The notes below the pieces were generated by a model. It did no database searches and was not told the DNA's origin. It was given only the letters and a program-made list of their open reading frames with translations. From DASPKX01 sp035627835 (GTDB lineage: Bacteria; Verrucomicrobiota; Verrucomicrobiia; Limisphaerales; SXQI01): a stretch of DNA of 64,000 bases. The stretch covers positions 1-64,000 of the forward strand of contig DASPKX010000005.1 in NCBI GenBank assembly GCA_035627835.1, in the 5' to 3' direction. The position numbers and the translations under genes were made by a program. Positions 31,010 through 39,000 of the stretch are shown in pieces (position 1 is the stretch's first letter; every line of letters starts with the position of its first letter).

Positions 31010-32016
31010 AGAGGGAATCCGGTTTGCCGGGTGCGCTGTTCGATCAGCTTGATGTATTCGGGGTTCAGTTCGATCCCCAAGAAGCGCCGTCCCAGCTCGA
31101 GTGCGACCTCCCCTGTTGTGCCGCTGCCGGCGAACGGATCCAGAACTACGTCGCCCGGGCGTGTCCCGGCGAGGATGCAAGGCGTGATCAGCTCTGGCGG
31201 GTATGTAGCGAAATGAGCGCCAGAGAAGCCTTTGGTGGGAACAGTCCAGACAGAGCGTTTGTTCCGGTTAGTTACCGGGCCAGCGACAGCGGCGGAAAAC
31301 GATTCATTCTGCCGCGAGCCAGTCGCGTTCTCCTTCGCCTTCGGATTCACCCCACCGCGCACTACGGCTTTCATATTGCCGTTGGTCTTGGCGCCTCCGT
31401 TTGCCCTCGTGCTACCGATCTGCGCAGCGACGTTTTGCGATACCCGCAAGTTCGTGTTGGGGCTGCAGGGCTCAAGAATTGCCTCCGCGTCGTAAAAATA
31501 CTTCTCTTGTTTTGAGAACAGGAACAAATACTCATGCGACTTTGTTGGCCTGTCGGTGACGCTCTCTGGCATGGGGTTTGGCTTGTGCCAGATGACGTCA
31601 CACCGTAGATGGAGGCCAACTTCATCCCTCAGGGCAAAGGCGAGCATCCATGGCATTCCAACCATGTCCTTTTCCTTGAGCGTTCCAGTTAATCGGTTCA
31701 CGCGCTCCGTCAAAGGGCAACTCCCGTTTCCTACCGTGCTCCTCCTGGAACAACCCCACGCGCTGGCGTAGCTGTCCCCCATGTTCACCCAAAGAGTGGC
31801 GTCCTTCTTCATTACGCGGCGGACCTCAGTGAAAACCTTCACCATCTCCCGGATGAAATCGCTCGGTGTCTTCTCCAGCCCGAGCTGGCCATCAACGTGA
31901 TAGTCGCGGAGTTGGAAGTATGGCGGGCTCGTCACACAGCACTGGACGGACTCGTCGGGCAAGGTCTTGAGGACCTCGCGACAGTCGCCTTGAATTACTC
32001 GGCAGATGTCGCTCAT
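31006..32016 (-). CDS. DNA N4-cytosine/N6-adenine methyltransferase
   Basis: A 336-residue beta-class methyltransferase. The catalytic motif TSPPY at 29-33 precedes the SAM-binding motif DPFAGSGTT (~294-302). KSHEYLFLFSKQEKYFYD and FSGAHFATYPPELI are typical recognition and core segments. The TSPPY form suggests N4-cytosine methylation, though N6-adenine cannot be excluded. No restriction partner is nearby, so it probably protects phage DNA or regulates it. Confidence 0.92.
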   Translation of the reverse strand: MSDICRVIQGDCREVLKTLPDESVQCCVTSPPYFQLRDYHVDGQLGLEKTPSDFIREMVKVFTEVRRVMKKDATLWVNMGDSYASAWGCSRRSTVGNGSCPLTERVNRLTGTLKEKDMVGMPWMLAFALRDEVGLHLRCDVIWHKPNPMPESVTDRPTKSHEYLFLFSKQEKYFYDAEAILEPCSPNTNLRVSQNVAAQIGSTRANGGAKTNGNMKAVVRGGVNPKAKENATGSRQNESFSAAVAGPVTNRNKRSVWTVPTKGFSGAHFATYPPELITPCILAGTRPGDVVLDPFAGSGTTGEVALELGRRFLGIELNPEYIKLIEQRTRQTGFPL

Positions 32017-32615
32017 CGGCCCTGGTTCTCCTTAAAGCTGGCGAGAGCGTCCTGCAGCGACACCCCAGAAAGTGCCGCGATGTTGTTAAGGTGTGATAGC
32101 CCCTCGCCGATCTTCCTGGTGAGATAGTCGGTGTCCAACGGTTTAACCTTGATGCTGTGGCTGTGGATCTCCTCCACCAGCGCCTGGTTCGTCTTCAGCA
32201 GGCAGAAAGCAGAGTCCAGGAGCGCGTGTTGCTTGGGCTGCAGGGTGCGGGCCGAGTAATCTTTGCCCCCGCCGCTCAGCCCGAGGGCAGCGATCTCGCG
32301 CACTATAGGGAATGACTCAGCGGGCACGTTCTTGAGGGCTTCTGAGAGACTCTGGTAATCCGCCGCCCATTCGGGGCTTTGTTCGATACGGATCTTCCCC
32401 CACTTTAGAGCATATAGAACCGTGCCATGGTCTTTGCCGAATGCGCGGCCTATCGCGGACTTTGTATGTCCAGCCTCGTGGGAGAAGATCATGGCCAACC
32501 AACGTGGCCGAATGTCCGAGTCCGTTCGCTTGAACCCACAAATCTCATCCGGCGTGACACCGAAATGCTGGGCCACAAACATCTTGAGGAAGTTGATCGA
32601 GTGCCGGCGCATCAT
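32013..32615 (-). CDS. DnaA domain-IV-like replication/regulatory protein
   Basis: Start ATG 32615 overlaps the loader-gene stop. The 200-residue protein begins with a DnaA C-terminal (dsDNA-binding) domain: TPDEICGFKRTDSDIRPRWL, SHEAGHTKSAIGRAF and GKDHGTVLYALKWG replace the DnaA box-binding signature (RDHTTV). There is no ATPase domain. The rest is helical. Such proteins may recognise the phage origin and cooperate with the neighbouring DnaC-like loader. Confidence 0.82.
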   Translation of the reverse strand: MMRRHSINFLKMFVAQHFGVTPDEICGFKRTDSDIRPRWLAMIFSHEAGHTKSAIGRAFGKDHGTVLYALKWGKIRIEQSPEWAADYQSLSEALKNVPAESFPIVREIAALGLSGGGKDYSARTLQPKQHALLDSAFCLLKTNQALVEEIHSHSIKVKPLDTDYLTRKIGEGLSHLNNIAALSGVSLQDALASFKENQGR

Positions 32616-33304
32616 GCTGCGACCCTCCGGGAGCGGAGTCCGTAATCCTGGGTGTTGAACTCCACCACCACATTTCCGCCGCGGTAGAGCCTCGACGCCA
32701 TGCGGGCATCCATCTTCGCAATGCCAGCCACTGGAATGTTCGCAGTGATCACCGTCCATTTCCCCAGCCGCTCGTTGAACAGCCGCATCAGCTTCTCGAT
32801 CGAGAACTCCGTGCTGTGCTCCGCCGCGATGTCGTCCACCACAAGGAAGTCAGCATTGATCATGTCCTCCAGCAGCCCATAGCTCCCGTTCCGCAGATCG
32901 TTCACAGTGCGGGCCCAGTCCTTGAACATCCCGCTGCGCACCAGGTTCGCGCCGGTCGTCGGGTGGACATACCACTTGGCCACATGCTCCCAGTAATCCC
33001 GGATCCGTTTGGCCAGATGCGTTTTGCCTGTGCCCGACTTGCCGAGCATCACCAGCCACCGCGGCGTCACGCCTGGGTTCCCTCCCCGTCCGTAAGCCTC
33101 ACCCTGGGATCCGATCTCGTTCCACGCCTCCAGATCCGCCACAAAGGCCAGAGCCTCCACAGCCGCTTTCTCGAGCGTCGCGTCCCCCAGTGTCTGAAAA
33201 CGCAGGTTAAATGCCTGTTTGGGTGTTGCTGTAGTCATCGGAGTTGTTGTACGTGCCCGCATTTCGGTCAGTGCTGCGGCTACTGCTTCCTTGGCGGTTT
33301 GCAT
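32612..33304 (-). CDS. DnaC-like helicase loader ATPase
   Basis: A 230-residue AAA+ protein. Walker A GKSGTGKT lies at 88-95, Walker B is FLVVDDIAAE, and the sensor-I-type segment is WTVITANIPV. RMASRLYRGGNVVVEF is the typical C-terminal R-finger segment. DnaC and DnaI-type loaders place replicative helicase at the origin. It overlaps the DUF1376 gene by 98 bases; a start at 33238 would shorten this. Gene order with DUF1376 and the DnaA-like protein is a classic phage replication module. Confidence 0.87.
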   Translation of the reverse strand: MQTAKEAVAAALTEMRARTTTPMTTATPKQAFNLRFQTLGDATLEKAAVEALAFVADLEAWNEIGSQGEAYGRGGNPGVTPRWLVMLGKSGTGKTHLAKRIRDYWEHVAKWYVHPTTGANLVRSGMFKDWARTVNDLRNGSYGLLEDMINADFLVVDDIAAEHSTEFSIEKLMRLFNERLGKWTVITANIPVAGIAKMDARMASRLYRGGNVVVEFNTQDYGLRSRRVAA

Positions 33305-33995
33305 TGGGGTTTTGGTTTCTGAAGTTTTTTCGGTCCTCCGGGCGCATGGGGCGCCCAGCCTCCTCCCACCACGTCCGGACGCGATTCACGCGAGCCATCC
33401 AATTCTGGCCCACACCCATCCAGTCCTTCTCCTCAAGCGCGTCGTAGGCGTCGTTCGCCCAGAAGTCCGGCATACCACGCATCTTGCAGGCATTGACGAA
33501 TTCCTCCCGGCTCGGGCGCTTAGGAGAGAGTGAGAGTACACTTTGACTTTGAATGCTATCGTTTAGCGAATGGCCTTGGCATGGCTGGGCTATTGGCTCA
33601 GCTATGGCATCGCCATTAACTCCGCCATTGCCGGAGCCATCCCACCGGAGACGCGCTCCCTTTTTCCCTGCCTCTGCTAACTGGGCTCTGCGTTTCTGAA
33701 CGTTCGAGTACTCCTGGCGCATCCGCTTTTGGTGCCAACGGCAATCTTGGCCGAGCTTGAATGGCGACATCACAGCGGATCTCATCTGTTGCCACTCCGA
33801 CAGACCGATGCCGATTAGCCTGGCAAGGATGATGTCGTCGTCTGGCAGTGAGCCCGGAGGGTCTTCAAACCAAGCTGCGCCCAACAACTTTATGTAGGCA
33901 CCGAACTCGGATAAGGACATGGAACGCACTTTGTTGTCGGAAAGTAGGTCGTTCCAGTAGAGGGGCATGAAAATGGGTTTAGGAGTCTGACTCAT
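33207..33995 (-). CDS. DUF1376 (YdaU-like) replication protein
   Basis: A 262-residue protein. The start MSQTPKPIFMPLYWNDLLSD and the following EFGAYIKLLGAAWFEDPPGS identify DUF1376. KKGARLRW is a conserved basic segment, and the C-terminus is Asn/Ser-rich and disordered. The family fills the place of the O/DnaD-like initiator in many phages, usually beside a DnaC loader, as here. Origin recognition is inferred. Confidence 0.87.
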   Translation of the reverse strand: MSQTPKPIFMPLYWNDLLSDNKVRSMSLSEFGAYIKLLGAAWFEDPPGSLPDDDIILARLIGIGLSEWQQMRSAVMSPFKLGQDCRWHQKRMRQEYSNVQKRRAQLAEAGKKGARLRWDGSGNGGVNGDAIAEPIAQPCQGHSLNDSIQSQSVLSLSPKRPSREEFVNACKMRGMPDFWANDAYDALEEKDWMGVGQNWMARVNRVRTWWEEAGRPMRPEDRKNFRNQNPNANRQGSSSRSTDRNAGTYNNSDDYSNTQTGI

Positions 33996-35278
33996 TGTGA
34001 TTGCTCCGTTAGGTTCGCAGAGCGTTGGTGCGCTCGGACAATTCGCCGCCCGATCCACTCGGCGACGTTCACAGTCACCGCGTTGCCAAGCTGGGCGTAA
34101 CGAGCGGAGTCCGATTGGCCAGCGGTGTGCCCCGGGTCAAAGCCCTGGAGTTTTTCACATTCGACCGGCATAAGCCGCCTGACGGAGATCCCGCCATGGA
34201 TGAACTGAGAGGATCGGTTCGCGTTTGTGCGGAGCGTTCCGGCCTGCTCACCCGTGGGGCTGATGTCGCCGATCATGTTCTGCTGGTAGCCAACAGCGTG
34301 TTGTTTGCTGGATTGAAGGGTGAACATCGGCGCTCCGTCGTCACCTATCCCAGCACCACACCGAACATCCTCAGTGCTAACACCGGTTCTGGCGCCTACT
34401 TCGAGAATTGGGTAAGCGGCAGTGGGTCTTTGGACCACGAGTGGCGTCCCCCGCCCCGTCCCATCTTCAGAAGCATCGGCTCCTGCAGACCTGAGCGTGT
34501 GCGCCACAAGGTTCTGGCACTCATCGCCCGCTGGGCCGCCGGTGCCCTTCTTCCACTTGCTGGTCACTGTTCCAGCAATGAATGCTCCTGCTCGATCGCG
34601 ATCATCTGGCCAGCCACGGCGTTGAGCGCCGCCTCCAAGTGTGCCGGCAACTTCTTCCCCCGCCGCTCGGCCCGACGGAGGATCCCAAGACAGCACTTCG
34701 GGCTCAAAAAGTACTTCTGCGGCGCGTCCGTCTCTAAGATGGCCGACAATGAACAAACGGCGGCGTCGTTGGGCCACTCCGTAAAATTGAGAGTCAAGCA
34801 CACGCCAAGCGACTTTGTAGAATGGGCCGGTGGCGAATCCTGCGTTGCGCCAGCCGTTTTCAGGAACTGCTGGAATGACTCCGGTAAAGCCTCCAAGCAC
34901 GACTGCAAAGTCTCGCCCTCCATTGCTGGAGAAAATTCCGGGGACGTTCTCGAAGACAATCCAGCTCGGCCAAAGCTCCGTAATAACTCGATGCAGCTCG
35001 AAATAGAGACCTGAACGCTCTCCATCCAATCCTTTGCGGCGTCCAGCCACGGAAAGGTCCTGGCAGGGGCTTCCACCGCAAATAACGTCAGTTGGTTGAA
35101 GGCAGTGTTTACCGGCAATGCAGATGTCATGGATAATAGGAGTGTTTGGTTTCTTAGATCGGAGCAGGGCTTGGCATTTTGGATCCTTTTCGACCATCCA
35201 AAGGCATTCCATGCCTGCGCGGTCGAAGCCCCAGTCAAAGCCGCCGATGCCCGTAAAAGTTGAACCGTAAGTCAGCAC
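33992..35278 (-). CDS. DNA C5-cytosine methyltransferase (Dcm-like)
   Basis: GTG 35278 just after the upstream stop gives MLTYGSTFTGIGGFDWGF, the normal motif I start; a longer frame overlaps the RusA-like gene. The catalytic PCQ is at 71-73, ENV at ~110-112, the QRRRRLF motif follows, and QLGNAVTVNVAEWIG is motif X. 428 residues, full length. Between motif VIII and motif X lies a ~150-residue target-recognition region. No partner endonuclease is seen, so it probably protects phage DNA. Confidence 0.93.
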   Translation of the reverse strand: MLTYGSTFTGIGGFDWGFDRAGMECLWMVEKDPKCQALLRSKKPNTPIIHDICIAGKHCLQPTDVICGGSPCQDLSVAGRRKGLDGERSGLYFELHRVITELWPSWIVFENVPGIFSSNGGRDFAVVLGGFTGVIPAVPENGWRNAGFATGPFYKVAWRVLDSQFYGVAQRRRRLFIVGHLRDGRAAEVLFEPEVLSWDPPSGRAAGEEVAGTLGGGAQRRGWPDDRDRAGAFIAGTVTSKWKKGTGGPAGDECQNLVAHTLRSAGADASEDGTGRGTPLVVQRPTAAYPILEVGARTGVSTEDVRCGAGIGDDGAPMFTLQSSKQHAVGYQQNMIGDISPTGEQAGTLRTNANRSSQFIHGGISVRRLMPVECEKLQGFDPGHTAGQSDSARYAQLGNAVTVNVAEWIGRRIVRAHQRSANLTEQSQ

Positions 35279-35279
35279 G

Positions 35280-35681
35280 TCAGGAGAGCCTTTCAATCGT
35301 TAGAGTCGCCCCCTCCTGGCCCTTGGGAACTTGGCGGGAGCGGATGATGATTTCGGGGATCCACTGGCGTGAGTCGTCGAAGCCCAGCGGCAGCGGTGAC
35401 GAGACAGTCGAGGATTGTGCTGAGTGAGCCGTCGATGTCCCTGGGGCGGTTGTCTGAGTAGCGGAGATCAACTGTGAGCCGATAAGTCGGATGCACCTTT
35501 GCATCCAGTCCTTGTTTCGATCGGCGCTGGCGATGAACCGTGTCCCGTCGCGTTTCTTCCGGATTTGCTTGCTGTTTTTGAACGAAGGAACTGGGCCGAT
35601 TCCCTGAATCTCCAACGTAATCGGAGGCGTTTCGACGAATGAAGGATTCAGAGGCACGGGGGTAGAGTTTGCGGAGTTCAT
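35280..35681 (-). CDS. RusA-like resolvase, frame A (N- and C-terminal parts)
   Basis: A 133-residue frame. PITLEIQGIGPVPSFKNSKQ and FIASADRNKDWMQRCIRLIG resemble the N-terminal half of RusA-type Holliday-junction resolvases. DDSRQWIPEIIIRSRQVPKG and EGATLTIERL resemble the C-terminal strand. The middle (LISATQTTAPGTSTAHSAQS) is low-complexity and lacks the catalytic aspartates, which appear instead in the overlapping frame. The gene may be damaged, frameshifted, or one of two overlapping genes. Confidence 0.5.
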   Translation of the reverse strand: MNSANSTPVPLNPSFVETPPITLEIQGIGPVPSFKNSKQIRKKRDGTRFIASADRNKDWMQRCIRLIGSQLISATQTTAPGTSTAHSAQSSTVSSPLPLGFDDSRQWIPEIIIRSRQVPKGQEGATLTIERLS

Positions 35682-35691
35682 CGGCGGTCAC
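35293..35691 (-). CDS. RusA-like resolvase, overlapping frame B (catalytic core)
   Basis: The frame is open from far upstream; GTG 35691 (VTADELRKLYPRASESFIRR) is a likely start, two bases from the recurrent element. The protein contains YRLTVDLRYSDNRPRDIDGS and LSTILDCLVTAAAG, the Asp-rich catalytic segment of RusA-like resolvases. It then leaves the family pattern (RRLTPVDPRNHH), just where frame A resumes it with DDSRQW. This is either a second gene or the upstream part of a frameshifted one. Confidence 0.45.
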   Translation of the reverse strand: MTADELRKLYPRASESFIRRNASDYVGDSGNRPSSFVQKQQANPEETRRDTVHRQRRSKQGLDAKVHPTYRLTVDLRYSDNRPRDIDGSLSTILDCLVTAAAGLRRLTPVDPRNHHPLPPSSQGPGGGDSND

Positions 35692-35693
35692 GG

Positions 35694-35707
35694 CTGTAAC
35701 GTTATAG
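35694..35707 (-). promoter_or_regulatory. Recurrent promoter/operator element (CTATAACGTTACAG)
   Basis: Leftward AACAACCTATAACGTTACAG lies two bases before GTG 35691 and 12 before ATG 35681. TATAAC fits a -10 box, which would give an almost leaderless transcript for the GTG-started frame. Confidence 0.6.
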
Positions 35708-35965
35708 GTTGTTTGCAGAGAAATTGGTCCCAGGCTGAGGTAGTGAATGAGAGACCCCAGCCTGGGCCTGCATCGCGTCCAACTGCGGTGCAGAAAAGGG
35801 TTGCGAGCGAGGCCAGTCGCTAAGCTGGCTGGGTCGGGGGTTCTTGGCCCTCCAGCAAGCCACCCATCCTTTCGGACCAGTGGCGCCCCGTTGCCCATTT
35901 AAGGGTTGCTCCAAGAGCACTGCGTGTCTGCGATTCTCCACGCCGCTCGCTCGCAAATTGTTCAT
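35702..35965 (-). CDS. Doubtful small frame between replication and nuclease genes
   Basis: An 87-residue frame (MNNLRASGVENRRHAVLLEQ start) that ends inside the recurrent element. It has Arg/Gln/Trp-rich, poorly structured sequence and no clear ribosome binding site. It fills an otherwise empty ~380-base stretch (35708-36087). I see no other feature there and regard coding as uncertain. Confidence 0.25.
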   Translation of the reverse strand: MNNLRASGVENRRHAVLLEQPLNGQRGATGPKGWVACWRAKNPRPSQLSDWPRSQPFSAPQLDAMQAQAGVSHSLPQPGTNFSANNL

Positions 35966-36087
35966 AGGTCGTTTGATTTGATCGGTTCTTCTTAGGTTGT
36001 TCGGATTACTGCCGAACCAGGCTTATTGCTCTGCTCTGCCACGTTGCGTTTCACGCCGAAGCGCTACTACGGTGTCTTGGTATGGGC

Positions 36088-36387
36088 TTACGAGGCTGAT
36101 GAGGCTGATTGCTGGACATTACCGGACTGACAACGAACGTCCTTAAGTTGAACGGAACCAAATCGCTCGCGCATAAAGCCGAGCAGTAGTTCTTTCATCT
36201 GTGATAACTGTGTATCGGACGGAAGCTGATCGACTTTCAAGAACACCGACTGCTCAGTGCAGATGGTGATCTTTTCACGTTCATACCCAACCGTGGCAAG
36301 GTGGGCATTTATGGCCTGTTCGACCTCCTGCACTGGCGCGATCAGCTTGGCCAGCGGCAAGAGAAAAATGAATTCAATGGTGTGCAT
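36088..36387 (-). CDS. Hypothetical phage protein, 99 aa
   Basis: Starts MHTIEFIFLLPLAKLIAPVQ and continues as an alpha/beta protein (VGYEREKITICTEQSVFLKV) with a polar tail. The early hydrophobic stretch is too short for a confident membrane helix. It overlaps the upstream zinc gene by 14 bases. Family unknown. Confidence 0.6.
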   Translation of the reverse strand: MHTIEFIFLLPLAKLIAPVQEVEQAINAHLATVGYEREKITICTEQSVFLKVDQLPSDTQLSQMKELLLGFMRERFGSVQLKDVRCQSGNVQQSASSAS

Positions 36388-36565
36388 GTTGGAGTTCTTT
36401 CAATCTGCGGCTTGCAGCCGGGTTCATCATCAGATGGCGCTTGAGGAGCCGCTTCACATGGCCTTTGCGTCCATACTGCCCAACGATGCGTAGGCAATCG
36501 GAGCAGTGGCAGGCCAGGAAAGCCGCTTCTGCAGTTTTGCAGCGTTTGCAGATGCGTGTGCTCAT
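36374..36565 (-). CDS. Small zinc-finger protein
   Basis: A 63-residue protein. CKRCKTAEAAF and CHCSDCLRI give a four-cysteine site within the first 25 residues, followed by a basic helix with many His and Arg residues (YGRKGHVKRLLKRHLM). The start shares ATGA with the nuclease gene. Likely nucleic-acid binding. Confidence 0.6.
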   Translation of the reverse strand: MSTRICKRCKTAEAAFLACHCSDCLRIVGQYGRKGHVKRLLKRHLMMNPAASRRLKELQHAHH

Positions 36566-37416
36566 GCGGCGTTCGCCCAGCGAGGGAGCGATAAATGGGT
36601 GATGTCGGCCGGCGGACCTGGCCAACGGTCTTCGCGTTTGCAACGGACGTACTGAGCCAGCAGAGCTTTGTAATCGGAGCGCCCGCGCTTCATGGCTTCG
36701 GTGTCCGGGCAGTAGAGATAAACCGGATATGGCGGCGTCTTTTCGACGACGATGAACACCATCAGCTTTTTGTGGCCGTAATCCTTGCCGAGCGCCTGCT
36801 GGGCGTTGTTTACCGCGTCCACGTAGAACGGCGCCTGCATGTAGTAACCGAAGTCCCACATGGCCTTGGAGAACCCGTGAGGCGAGGCATCAGCGGCGGT
36901 CTTCAGATCGGCAATGGCGTTGCCGCGGGTGATAAGCTGGTCAACTCGCGCCTTGAGCGTGACTGTGGTTTCGTCGTCCCGATCGAGGCGCACCTTGGTT
37001 TCGCAGAATACCGAGGTTTCGCAGTAAGACGCTTCAATGAACTCCCGGGCCGATTTGCAGTTCAGAACAGAGCTGACCATCCCGAGCAGTTGATCGCGTT
37101 CATCCTGGGTGATGATGTGCTTTCCCTGATTCTCTTGCTCGTCCCGCCATGCTTTGCCCTCGTTGGTGGAGAACTTCATGGACTCTGGCTTAACCACGAG
37201 CCCGTCCATAGCGATGGCGGGTTCATGCACGAACTTGTGGACCAGCCGGCCGAGCTTCAGCGCTGTCGCCTCCCGTTTGTTGTCCTCCTCAAGACGCGAT
37301 TGAATGTAATATCGGGCGTGGGCGGGTGATCGCCGCATTTCCTTGAGCAGCGAGGAATTCACGCCCTCAGCCTTCGCGTACTGCTCAAACGGCATGGTGA
37401 AGTTGATGTCGATCAT
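36562..37416 (-). CDS. PD-(D/E)XK exonuclease (RecE/DUF3799-like)
   Basis: A 284-residue protein. MPFEQYAKAEGVNSSLLKEM is the typical N-terminus (the 'S.LK.....P' motif). LKLGRLVHKFVHEP and TLKARVDQLITRGNAIADLKTAADAS contain the D...DxK catalytic set, and GYYMQAPFYVDAV the conserved QxxxY-type helix. Phage exonucleases of this type produce 3' tails for recombination and pair with an annealing protein, probably the 39339-40652 product. Confidence 0.87.
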   Translation of the reverse strand: MIDINFTMPFEQYAKAEGVNSSLLKEMRRSPAHARYYIQSRLEEDNKREATALKLGRLVHKFVHEPAIAMDGLVVKPESMKFSTNEGKAWRDEQENQGKHIITQDERDQLLGMVSSVLNCKSAREFIEASYCETSVFCETKVRLDRDDETTVTLKARVDQLITRGNAIADLKTAADASPHGFSKAMWDFGYYMQAPFYVDAVNNAQQALGKDYGHKKLMVFIVVEKTPPYPVYLYCPDTEAMKRGRSDYKALLAQYVRCKREDRWPGPPADITHLSLPRWANAA

Positions 37417-37781
37417 TGGCGCTTCTCCAGTTTGACGGCGTCAAACGTCATCGCGCAGAAGGCGACAAACGCGATTGCAAACCTCGCGGCAATCGACAGC
37501 CACACCACTACGTTGGTGAAGATCATCGGCTTGCGCGGCCAATCGTTGCCCACTGCGGAAAGGCCCCAGCAACCCGCCCAAACAGCAATGATCAGAAGTC
37601 CGAGATAGATGCCAGCGTCCTTGTGAGCGCGACGAATATTGGAATGCAGCTTCTCGGCTTTTTCTCTGCGCTTCTCCTCGGTGAATCCGAAGATTCCCAT
37701 TAAAGCGTTACGGATGGCGACCTGCGCCTGGTCGTGAGCGTCAAGTTTTGTTGGTGGTGGTTCTGATGGAGTGGTGTTCAT
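37413..37781 (-). CDS. Two-span membrane protein
   Basis: A 122-residue protein from ATG 37781 (start MNTTPSEPPPTKLDAHDQAQ). A charged N-terminal half (EEKRREKAEKLHSNIRRAHK) is followed by two hydrophobic segments (IYLGLLIIAVWAGCWGLSA and AARFAIAFVAFCAMTF). Shares ATGA with the next gene. Possibly a superinfection-exclusion or signalling membrane protein; no family is recognised. Confidence 0.65.
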   Translation of the reverse strand: MNTTPSEPPPTKLDAHDQAQVAIRNALMGIFGFTEEKRREKAEKLHSNIRRAHKDAGIYLGLLIIAVWAGCWGLSAVGNDWPRKPMIFTNVVVWLSIAARFAIAFVAFCAMTFDAVKLEKRQ

Positions 37782-38095
37782 GGTTTGAGGTTTTTGATGG
37801 CGTCTAAAATGTGGATGCCGATAAGGCCCAGGAAGGCGGTGCTGATGAAGATTGCCCACAGCACGAATTCCTCTCTCAGAGCGGCAATCAGTGAAAATGC
37901 GACGAACAGTAGGAGTAAGCGAAGCATGGTCGTAGTGATTGTTCCCACAATTAGAAGGAGGGTGATGTAAATGGCCGCACAGATCATGGACTCAACGAGG
38001 GCGGAGGTTGTCAGTTGGGTACCAACGGCAATGGTCAGCCCAAGGTGAACGCAGGTGTACACAGTGAAATGAATCGCCAGTCGAGTCGTTGTCAT
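37778..38095 (-). CDS. Multi-span membrane protein
   Basis: A 105-residue protein with three to four hydrophobic segments (VHLGLTIAVGTQL, SMICAAIYITLLLIVGTITT, MLRLLLLFVAFSLIAAL, FVLWAIFISTAFLGLIGI). It is coupled by ATGA to both neighbours, next to another membrane protein, suggesting that they act together in the lysogen or infected-cell membrane. Unknown function. Confidence 0.65.
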   Translation of the reverse strand: MTTTRLAIHFTVYTCVHLGLTIAVGTQLTTSALVESMICAAIYITLLLIVGTITTTMLRLLLLFVAFSLIAALREEFVLWAIFISTAFLGLIGIHILDAIKNLKP

Positions 38096-38457
38096 ATCAG
38101 TTGCAGTTGGCCATTGGCCTTTTCGGTGTTGCGGTCGATGAAAGCCTGGGCCAGACGGTCATTAATAATGCGGTAGTCGAAGATGGTCCGGCCCTTGGAG
38201 TCGCCCGTCTCAGAGCGCCGGTAGTTGCCGTTGCGCGTGATGATTTCGTATTTGCTCAACAGCCGGTACGCGATGCCGATGCAGTTTTTGTCCGCCTCGG
38301 CCACCTTCGAGAAGTCGAGTTCATCAGGCCAGAACACGCGCCGACGGACAGCATGGCGAGCGATCTCAACTCCGATGGTGCGGAGGACGCCCGGCTTCCA
38401 GACGAGCTGGTTCACAGCAACGTCGTCCAGATGTTGGTCCACTTCGGCGGTGTTCAT
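38092..38457 (-). CDS. Hypothetical phage protein, possibly winged helix
   Basis: A 121-residue soluble protein. The middle (KVAEADKNCIGIAYRLLSKY, EIITRNGNYRRSET) has the helix-turn-helix-wing look of small DNA-binding domains. The start ATG lies beside the stop of a membrane gene upstream. No named family. Confidence 0.55.
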   Translation of the reverse strand: MNTAEVDQHLDDVAVNQLVWKPGVLRTIGVEIARHAVRRRVFWPDELDFSKVAEADKNCIGIAYRLLSKYEIITRNGNYRRSETGDSKGRTIFDYRIINDRLAQAFIDRNTEKANGQLQLI

Positions 38458-38461
38458 GGGA

Positions 38462-38755
38462 TTAGCGACCGCCTTTCTCGCTGATGAACATGAAGGCTGC
38501 GACGAGGACCACCATCACAGCCAACATGCCGAGAGCTGCCGCCCCTCCAATGAAGGCGCTTTGGATAAACACCCAAAGGCCGTGCTGCCAAATTATCGCG
38601 ACGATTGCGACGAAAGGGAGAGCGCACACCACGATCGCACACAATGCTAATGCCAGGGACACAGGGAGGCTCAGCACGAACAAGATGCGTTCCTTCCAAG
38701 TTGCTCGTGGCCAGGCTTTGACGTGAGCAGCGATGCCGCGGAAATAGGCTTTCAC
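38462..38755 (-). CDS. Two-span membrane protein
   Basis: A 97-residue protein. FVLSLPVSLALALCAIVVCA continuing into LPFVAIVAII, and FIGGAAALGMLAVMVVLVAA, are membrane helices. The N-terminus is basic (inside). It is the third membrane gene in this 1.3 kb stretch. Unknown. Confidence 0.6.
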   Translation of the reverse strand: MKAYFRGIAAHVKAWPRATWKERILFVLSLPVSLALALCAIVVCALPFVAIVAIIWQHGLWVFIQSAFIGGAAALGMLAVMVVLVAAFMFISEKGGR

Positions 38756-39000
38756 GAGTGACTCCCCTCACCGGTTGAAGCCTTTGCGCGTTCGGCAAGC
38801 ATGGCGTCGGCGATCTTATAAGCCGCTTCTGCTACAGATGCGTAGGTGTTGTGTGAGTCATCGCGGATTGAAGCCAGGGCAGCACCCGCGAACCAGTCGC
38901 GCAGCGTCATGCCGTATTCGGGCCAGATCGTTCTGGCGGCGTTACCTGGGTCATCGGTGAAACCTGGACTAGGAAACGCTGGAGGGTTTGGTGGGTTCAA
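38752..39000 (-). CDS. Small conserved-type phage protein (GMTLRDWFAGAALA)
   Basis: An 82-residue protein. GMTLRDWFAGAALASIRDD and AYKIADAMLAERAKA are the two halves of a short module seen across many unrelated phages and prophages. A Pro-rich N-terminus (MNPPNPPAFPSPGF) completes it. No function is established. Coupled by ATGA to both neighbours. Confidence 0.75.
   Translation of the reverse strand: MNPPNPPAFPSPGFTDDPGNAARTIWPEYGMTLRDWFAGAALASIRDDSHNTYASVAEAAYKIADAMLAERAKASTGEGSHS

Noticed and set aside
31890..31910. CAACGTGATAGTC match to the recurrent element
   Set aside because: It lies inside the methyltransferase coding region (Arg-Asp-Tyr-His-Val-Asp) with no gene start nearby, so is probably chance.
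34025..35014. 329-residue + strand frame
   Set aside because: Antisense to the C5-methyltransferase, which has all catalytic motifs.
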